Below are positions 58,580-64,000 of a stretch of DNA of 64,000 bases, in pieces. Within the stretch, counting starts at the first letter, position 1. Every line of letters starts with the position of its first letter. A program made the translations under genes and the position numbers. The stretch spans positions 72,739,180 through 72,803,179 of the forward strand of contig OX578152.1 of NCBI GenBank assembly GCA_951213105.1, written 5' to 3'. The notes below the pieces were generated by a model. It was not told where the DNA came from. It ran no database searches and saw only the letters and a program-made list of their open reading frames with translations. The DNA comes from Amaurobius ferox. Its lineage: Eukaryota > Arthropoda > Arachnida > Araneae > Amaurobiidae.

Positions 58580-59445
58580 AAACATAATTGGTTTTTTTTC
58601 ATTAGCAACAGCTGAACATGCTTAGAAACTTCTGCTTTTTTTTGTATCTGTAAAAAATGGATTTACTCGAAAAATGTCTTTTGGCACTTGCACATTTTAG
58701 AAAACTTTCCTTTTTTTTTTTTGTGCGTGTTTTGCTTCTGAAGCTTTTAGTCCATCGATAGGGTTTCCTTCAATATTCATATTTTTAAATGTAAATAAAA
58801 AAATTGACGAAACTTAAACTTGCTGCTAATCTTAAATAATAAAAGGCAAAGTCTGTGTGTGTGTCTGTCTGTCTGTCCGCCAGACTTATACACTATAGGC
58901 TCAGCGACCACGCGTCGCAAAGCTACGAAATGTGGCAATCGGAGACCCGGGGGGTGGAAAGGTGATGCATGAAAACCGATTTTTGAAATTTGAAATATTT
59001 CTTTTTGTTATTCAATATTTTATGCGATTTCGACCGTTTTTTCACTTTTTCCCCCCTTTTTCTCCACCATCCAGACGTTGTAGAAAAAAATAAATCACAT
59101 AACCGGAAAGAGCAGACAATTGCGAGTAAATATATATCAATTTCAAATTTCAGGGACAAATTCTAATATTTTTTAAAGATTTTAAAGCAAAAGTCACTTT
59201 CGACTAAAAAAAACCGAACTTTCGTTTTTAAATCCTCGGATCCGACAAAGTAGCGATATTTTCGACTAATAATTTACATTTTTAGAAAGCTCAAATATCA
59301 AGCATTCTTACAAGTCCAATCTGGTCAAAATATAATTATAAATAGGAGCCCAATCCTGATTTTAAAGAAGTAATGATTTTAAATGGCTGGACGAATTCTC
59401 GGGAAGTTCCGACTTCCCACTTCCCCTGCGCGCAGCCGGGGACGT

Positions 59446-60035
59446 CACGCTGTTTCCATGGAGACGGGTTAGAAAATTACGTGATATGGAATTAAGAGCT
59501 TAAAATATGGTCATTATAAAATTTAAATGATTGAATTTTGGTGGATTGAATCGTTTTGATGTATTGTATACATCGGGTGAAATTATTATATTTATATTTC
59601 AAGTGATGGAAAGTTATGGATATTTTAAATGGATATTTTAATTTATGGATATTTTAAATGATGAAACGATGGAGCGATGGAATGATAGTATTTTCAATGA
59701 TATTACATTATATTTTAAGAAGAATGTTTAATGTTAGGAGCTTAACATACGGTCACTATAAAATTTAAATGATTGAATTATGGTTTGTTCGGTTTTTGGC
59801 CTAGAAACAATTAAAAACCGAATTAGTGTTTGCTTTTTATAAGGTTTTTGGCTCATTATACTGGATTGAATTGTGGCGATGTATTGTTTCAATCGGGTGG
59901 TGGTTGGGACCACAATAAATAAATTTAAACACTGAAGAAATAAAACATAAAATAAAAAGAAAGTTATGGAGATTGTCGTGTTCATATTACGTTATATTTT
60001 AAACGCGGGAATTGCACTCGGTAGGCCCGGGTTCT
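59446..60035. other. Segment present only in the right duplication copy
   Basis: Contains a diverged tandem pair (GCTTAAAATATGGTCATTATAA near 59500 and GCTTAACATACGGTCACTATAA near 59740, each followed by AAATTTAAATGATTGAATT). No gene. Confidence 0.6.
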
Positions 60036-60193
60036 ATTCTCGCCACTGACAAAACTGCCGTCGTGTTCACGCGGAGTACAATCCGTTAAACATGTGGGTC
60101 CCTAAGTCCTACCGAGAGGTTGGTGGTAGGGGAAGGAGGGTACTGTCCCTGTGGATGCCTCCCCCACTGGGTTCCGGTCTAAATTGGGTGATT
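59990..60193 (+). mobile_element. SINE, older subfamily, A box lost
   Basis: CGCGGGAATTGCACTCGGTA, B box GGTTCTATTCT (changed), body to AAATTGGGTGATT and an A-rich tail. Flanked by the repeated GTTATGGAGATTGTCG / GCTATAGAGATTGTCG (59963 and 60204). Confidence 0.8.
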
Positions 60194-60224
60194 AAAAAAA
60201 AAGCTATAGAGATTGTCGCGGAGT

Positions 60225-60480
60225 ACGTGGTAGCCCAGTGGTTAACGCGCGGGAATTGCACTGGGTAGGCCCGATTTCGACTCCCGCCACTGCCAAAACT
60301 GCCGCCGTGTTCACGCGGAGTACGATCGCTTTAAACATGTGGGTCTGTAAGTCCTTCCAAGAACTTGGTGGTAGGGGAAGGAGGTCACGCTCCCTGTGTG
60401 TGCCTCCCCCTCTGGGTTTCGGTCTAAATTATGTGCCACTTCCTGGCCCTCCAAATAGTTACCTTACAGCTTTCTGGAAG
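60225..60480 (+). mobile_element. tRNA-headed SINE, older subfamily
   Basis: A box GTAGCCCAGTGG, B-box region CCGATTTCGACTCC (degraded), body and the divergent 3' part seen at 50640-50690. Confidence 0.82.
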
Positions 60481-61174
60481 GTCGCGTCTGCGAGTTTGCC
60501 ACGGTCAGAATTTTCAAAGGTAGTGAACAAGCTGGTCGCCGAAGGCGGCTAGTTACATATTATTAGTATTCTTTAAAATTTGCAGATTTCTTTAAAAAGT
60601 TATTTTAAAACAAAATTATAAATTTCGTAATTTAAAAAAAAAAATCAGTAATTTTATTAACGTGTCCACAGATTTGGAATATTTAAAATCTTAATACAAC
60701 ATCAAACAACGTTATACAACATAATACAATATTATAGCTTGCAGATCATTTCAATCCGAGCCTGGCTTCAGCAGTATGAATTTAAAATTAACTGAGAAAA
60801 GATCACGTGTTCTTGCCGAGCATGTGGCAAGTTTATTGCTTATTAAACCACGCGCCCATCATTAGAATTATGTATTGCAATCTTATAGCGCAGCTGTTGA
60901 CCAACAAACGAAAACGGCAACCTCTGAAGAACACGTAATCGTTCCTGTATAGGGATTTCTATGATTCTTCTGTACAGAACATTTTTTATATGATTTTGAA
61001 GTTTGGAATTATAATTATTTTGAAGTTAATTTACTTTTCTGATTTTTCTTTAAATATTGTACCTGTTTTTTACTTTTGAAATTTTTATTCAACAGTTATA
61101 AATATATGCTGAACAAATATTATAACCTTTGACTACTTTATTTTTGAAAAATAACTATTTATTTCTTTTGATGC

Positions 61175-61420
61175 GGACAGACCGACTTAGCTAAAGATGT
61201 AAGGTAACTGTTTAGATGACCAGAGGAGTTACTAATATAAACAAGAACCAAGTGGAGGTGGCAACCTCCATTTCTAATCATTCGGAGGGACTTTTGGACC
61301 CACAGATTTAACATATCGGTACTCTGCGTAAAACACCGGGATAGTTACTCAGTTAGATCGAACTCAGGTCCTGTTAGTGCAATCCCCGTGCCTTAACGAC
61401 TGGGATATACCATTCGTAGG
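61175..61420 (-). mobile_element. Old SINE subfamily, copy 4 of 5
   Basis: Paralogue of 51395-51645, with several small deletions in the head (GTTACTCAGTTAGATCGAAC on the plus strand). Confidence 0.78.
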
Positions 61421-61984
61421 TAACTATTTGTAGTTAATCAGGGAAATTTCCAGTGCTATTTTTTAAACAATTCACCACTTCTTTTGAAACATTGAACAAA
61501 TAATTTCAGGGTGTCCTTTCCATAATGTACAGTCATTGTCTTTAAGCCACAAATGCGTTGATCAAAAGAGATGCCCCCTTCTCGATCGGAGCGCGGGAGT
61601 GTTTGCTCGGTCTCGCTCCATAACTGTACGCCATTGTTTCTATTTAGAAAAATGTATTGGACTTCTAACTGCTGTTCTCCTTTCAAGGGCTATTATTATA
61701 TGAAATACAGCTTCTGTCAAATTTGTTTAGAAAGAACTGTCAAGATCTCCCGTGTAAAATATATTTAATCTATAGACTTATTGATCAATTTTGAGGGTCG
61801 TAAAATGGGATTGACAGTCGCTAAAATTAAGGAATAAAAACGTGAATTTTATATCTCTATTTAAGTGAGAATGGCCCTCATGAAAATTCAAATAAATACT
61901 AAACAAATATTCTAATCTTTGGCTTATATATTTTTACAAATGAAAGAAAAAAAGAATGTAGGTAACTATTTCTTTCTTTCGATT

Positions 61985-62250
61985 CAGACCGTCTGACTTA
62001 CCTAAAAGTGTGTGTAAGGTAGCTGTTTGGACGACCTAGAGAGCCACCTTATTTAGACCACAGCCAAGTGGGAGTGTCAACCACAATTCGAGCCATACCA
62101 AACTTTCAAAAAGACTTTTGTAACCACAGATTTAACGGGCGAGAATGCTGCGTAAAACACGGGATAGTTTGGGCAGCTTCGGGAATCGAACTTGGATCCT
62201 CCTACTACAATCCCCGTGTCTTAACGACTGGGCTATACCATCCATAGTGT
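61985..62250 (-). mobile_element. Old SINE subfamily, copy 5 of 5
   Basis: Paralogue of 52205-52470, with the same head and B box (AGTTCGATTCCCGAAGCTGC) and body; downstream module to about 62640. Confidence 0.8.
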
Positions 62251-62664
62251 AATTAATAGGCAGGGCATTCCAGTGCTATTTTTAGCAATACACCACTTCT
62301 TTTGGAATTGTTGAACAAATAATCTCAGGGTGTCCTTTCTCATAATGTTTAGCCTTTGTCTTTAATCCAAAAATTCGTTAATCACAAAAGTCTCCCCTTC
62401 TCGATCGGCGCGAGAGAGTGATTGGTTGGGCTCGCTCCATGACTGCATGTATGTTTCTATAGAGAAAAAATTATAGGACTTCCGACTGCTCTTCTATTTA
62501 AAATGGGATTGACAGTCGCTATAAATAGAGAATAAAAAAGTGGGTATTATATCTTTATTTAAGTGAGATTGGTCCTCATGAAAATTCAAATAAATAGTGA
62601 ACCAATATTCTGATCTTTGACTTATCTATTTTTACAAATGAAAAAGAAATAACATTGGTAAATA

Positions 62665-64000
62665 CACAATATGACAGTGAAAATGAGACACCAAGGAGTG
62701 AGCAGAAAGTGATGGAAATCGGCAAACAGAAAGAGACAGCAAGGAACAATAAGTGATTTTTATTGCAACATGATACACTTATACACTGAGCGATAACACC
62801 ATCTGACCATTAGGTTGTAGGACCACCGCGGGCGGCAATACAGTCAGTAACACGTCTAGCTACAGAGTCAATGAGCTTGCGGATGGTGTCCTGAGGGGTG
62901 GCTTCCCATTCCCTGTCAACCATTTGCCAGAGATCGTCTTCTAAATGCGGCGGTGGTAGCGCACGCAAGCGACGTCCAATCACATAACAGACGTGTTCGA
63001 TTGGTGTGAGATCAGGGGAGATTGGTGGTCAGGGAAGCACCTGGGTACCTTGCAAAGCATATTGGCTGACGCGTACCGTGTGTGGTTGGCCGTTCTCCTG
63101 CTGGTGAATGGCATTGAGCATCCTCTGAAGGAACGGTAGTGTCACCGGCTGCAGCACGTCATTCAGGTATCTTTGTGCCCTCAATACGGACCAGAGGTGA
63201 CCTGCTACCGTAGGCGATGGCGCCCCAAACCATGATGGCGCGGTGTAGCGTTCCACAGATGCTGTCGCATTGGACCTGTCACCACTTCGGCACCAGACTC
63301 GTACCCGACGGCTGTCATTGCTAAAACAGAAGCATGACTCGTCTGAGAACACAACCCTGTGCCATTCCGCCATCCACGTGGCTCTATCCCGACACCATTG
63401 CAAACGGAAGCGTCTGTGCTGTTGGGTCAATGTCAGTCTTCTTAACTGGCGCCTTGAGTGCAGGTCGCCGGCCACGAATCGGCGGAAAGTAGTCCTGGTC
63501 AATATGGGAGAATCAAGGATGTCCTGCACATGCTGCATAAAGGCGACAGAAGTGGCCTGCGGGACCGCCAACGCTTGCCGACGGATGCGTCGGTCCACGC
63601 GTGCTGACGTCGCTCTGGCCGTACCGACACCCCTCAAACGTGCCATGTTCCCTTGTTCCAACCATTTTCGACACAGCCGGTGCATCGTGTACGCGTGTTG
63701 GTGGCTGTCCGCTGAGATTTGGCGTATGGACCAACCTGCCTTTCTGAGTCAGATCATCATGCCCCTCGTGAAATCGTCAGTCTGCTGGAACTTCCTCGGT
63801 TGGCGCCGGCTTGGCATTATCTGCTACCACACGTTTCCTTTGAGACAAAAAAAATTCAAAATTATTTCCCTGACAGACATAGCGGCTCGATTATTGCCGA
63901 TTCTGCCGATTCCTTCTCTTATATCTCACTCAACTTTCGCGAGACAGCAGCGCATTTCGCTTCATTTACATAACTCGGTGAGCTGCGCCAACACATCTAT
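62665..64000 (-). mobile_element. Tc1-like transposon, copy 2, right end outside the window
   Basis: Left TA at 62663-62664, left TIR CACAATATGACAGTGAAAAT uninterrupted. The flank CATTGGTAAATA is shared with copy 1, so the two copies arose by segmental duplication and not by separate insertions. Confidence 0.85.
62810..63817 (-). pseudogene. Tc1-like transposase, copy 2, broken
   Basis: The start codon at 63817-63815 and the stop at 62812-62810 enclose 1008 bp (336 codons), the usual size for Tc1 transposases. HTH: DDFTRGMMI, a stop shared with copy 1, then LRKAGWSIRQISADSH. Core: RVVFSDESCFCF (first Asp), a frameshift near 63240, QQENGQPHT (second Asp replaced by Glu, as in copy 1), then LP, a stop where Trp is expected, PPISPDLTPIEHV, and an intact C-terminus with LIDSVARRVTDCIAARGG. 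Not functional. Confidence 0.88.

Larger units (their letters stand above)
56920..64000 (+). repeat. Segmental duplication, right copy
   Basis: Counterpart of 44744-54347; it runs out of the window. Colinear with indels: it lacks one 743-bp unit and the hAT relic, has a 117-bp local tandem (57843-58100), and keeps the uninterrupted Tc1 left end. Confidence 0.9.

Overview
This is an AT-rich stretch of eukaryotic, gene-poor, repeat-dominated DNA. The 5S rRNA-like sequence is of arthropod type, and the dense mix of tRNA-headed SINEs, Tc1-like relics, hAT and non-LTR debris fits a large arthropod genome, most plausibly an arachnid such as a spider. That placement is inference. I found no intact host protein-coding gene and no bacterial-type operon. 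All recognisable coding sequence belongs to decayed transposable elements.

Layout. 1-7.1 kb: Tc1-like transposon relics (1-960, 5401-6270, part at 6855-7135), unassigned AT-rich DNA, and at 4.45-4.84 kb a SINE whose 5' end is a nearly complete 5S rRNA sequence joined to a tRNA-like segment. 7.44-14.28 kb: a 284-bp satellite array with SINE insertions at the same monomer position at both ends. 14.3-19.3 kb: more Tc1 relics, long (TA)n tracts and inverted-repeat elements. 20.4-22.1 kb: a broken reverse transcriptase gene (YVDD type), followed by GC-rich hairpins and, at 23.07 kb, a CTGATGA-hairpin-GAAA motif. 23.4-34.6 kb: a non-autonomous repeat family with CTGATGTGG and palindromic ends, a dimeric 96-bp tandem repeat, inverted-repeat elements, tRNA-like sequences and SINE fragments. 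34.6-44.2 kb: mostly unassigned, with a roughly 150/300-bp tandem array (37.7-39.3 kb) carrying a second 5S-tRNA SINE, and SINEs at 41.3, 42.0 and 42.8 kb. 44.2-44.6 kb: C-terminal relic of a jockey-like LINE.

44.7-64.0 kb is a large diverged direct segmental duplication (44.74-54.35 against 56.92-64.00). Each half carries the same AT-rich repeat block, the same SINE cluster, the same five-copy SINE-linked module and a Tc1-like transposon. Only the left half carries a broken hAT transposase (48.5-50.2 kb). The right half begins inside two adjacent perfect inverted repeats (56872-56935).

The most distinctive object is the 5S-tRNA chimeric SINE. Two independent insertions, each flanked by its own target-site duplication, start at or within a base of 5S position 1, continue through a complete 5S-like sequence of 118 nt, and then enter a tRNA-derived head that has lost its B box. 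Other copies of the same SINE in the window keep the tRNA B box and have no 5S part. This is what one would expect if the 5S internal promoter had replaced the tRNA promoter. Chimeric 5S-tRNA SINEs are known in vertebrates (AmnSINE1/DeuSINE type); I do not know of this arrangement in the lineage shown here.
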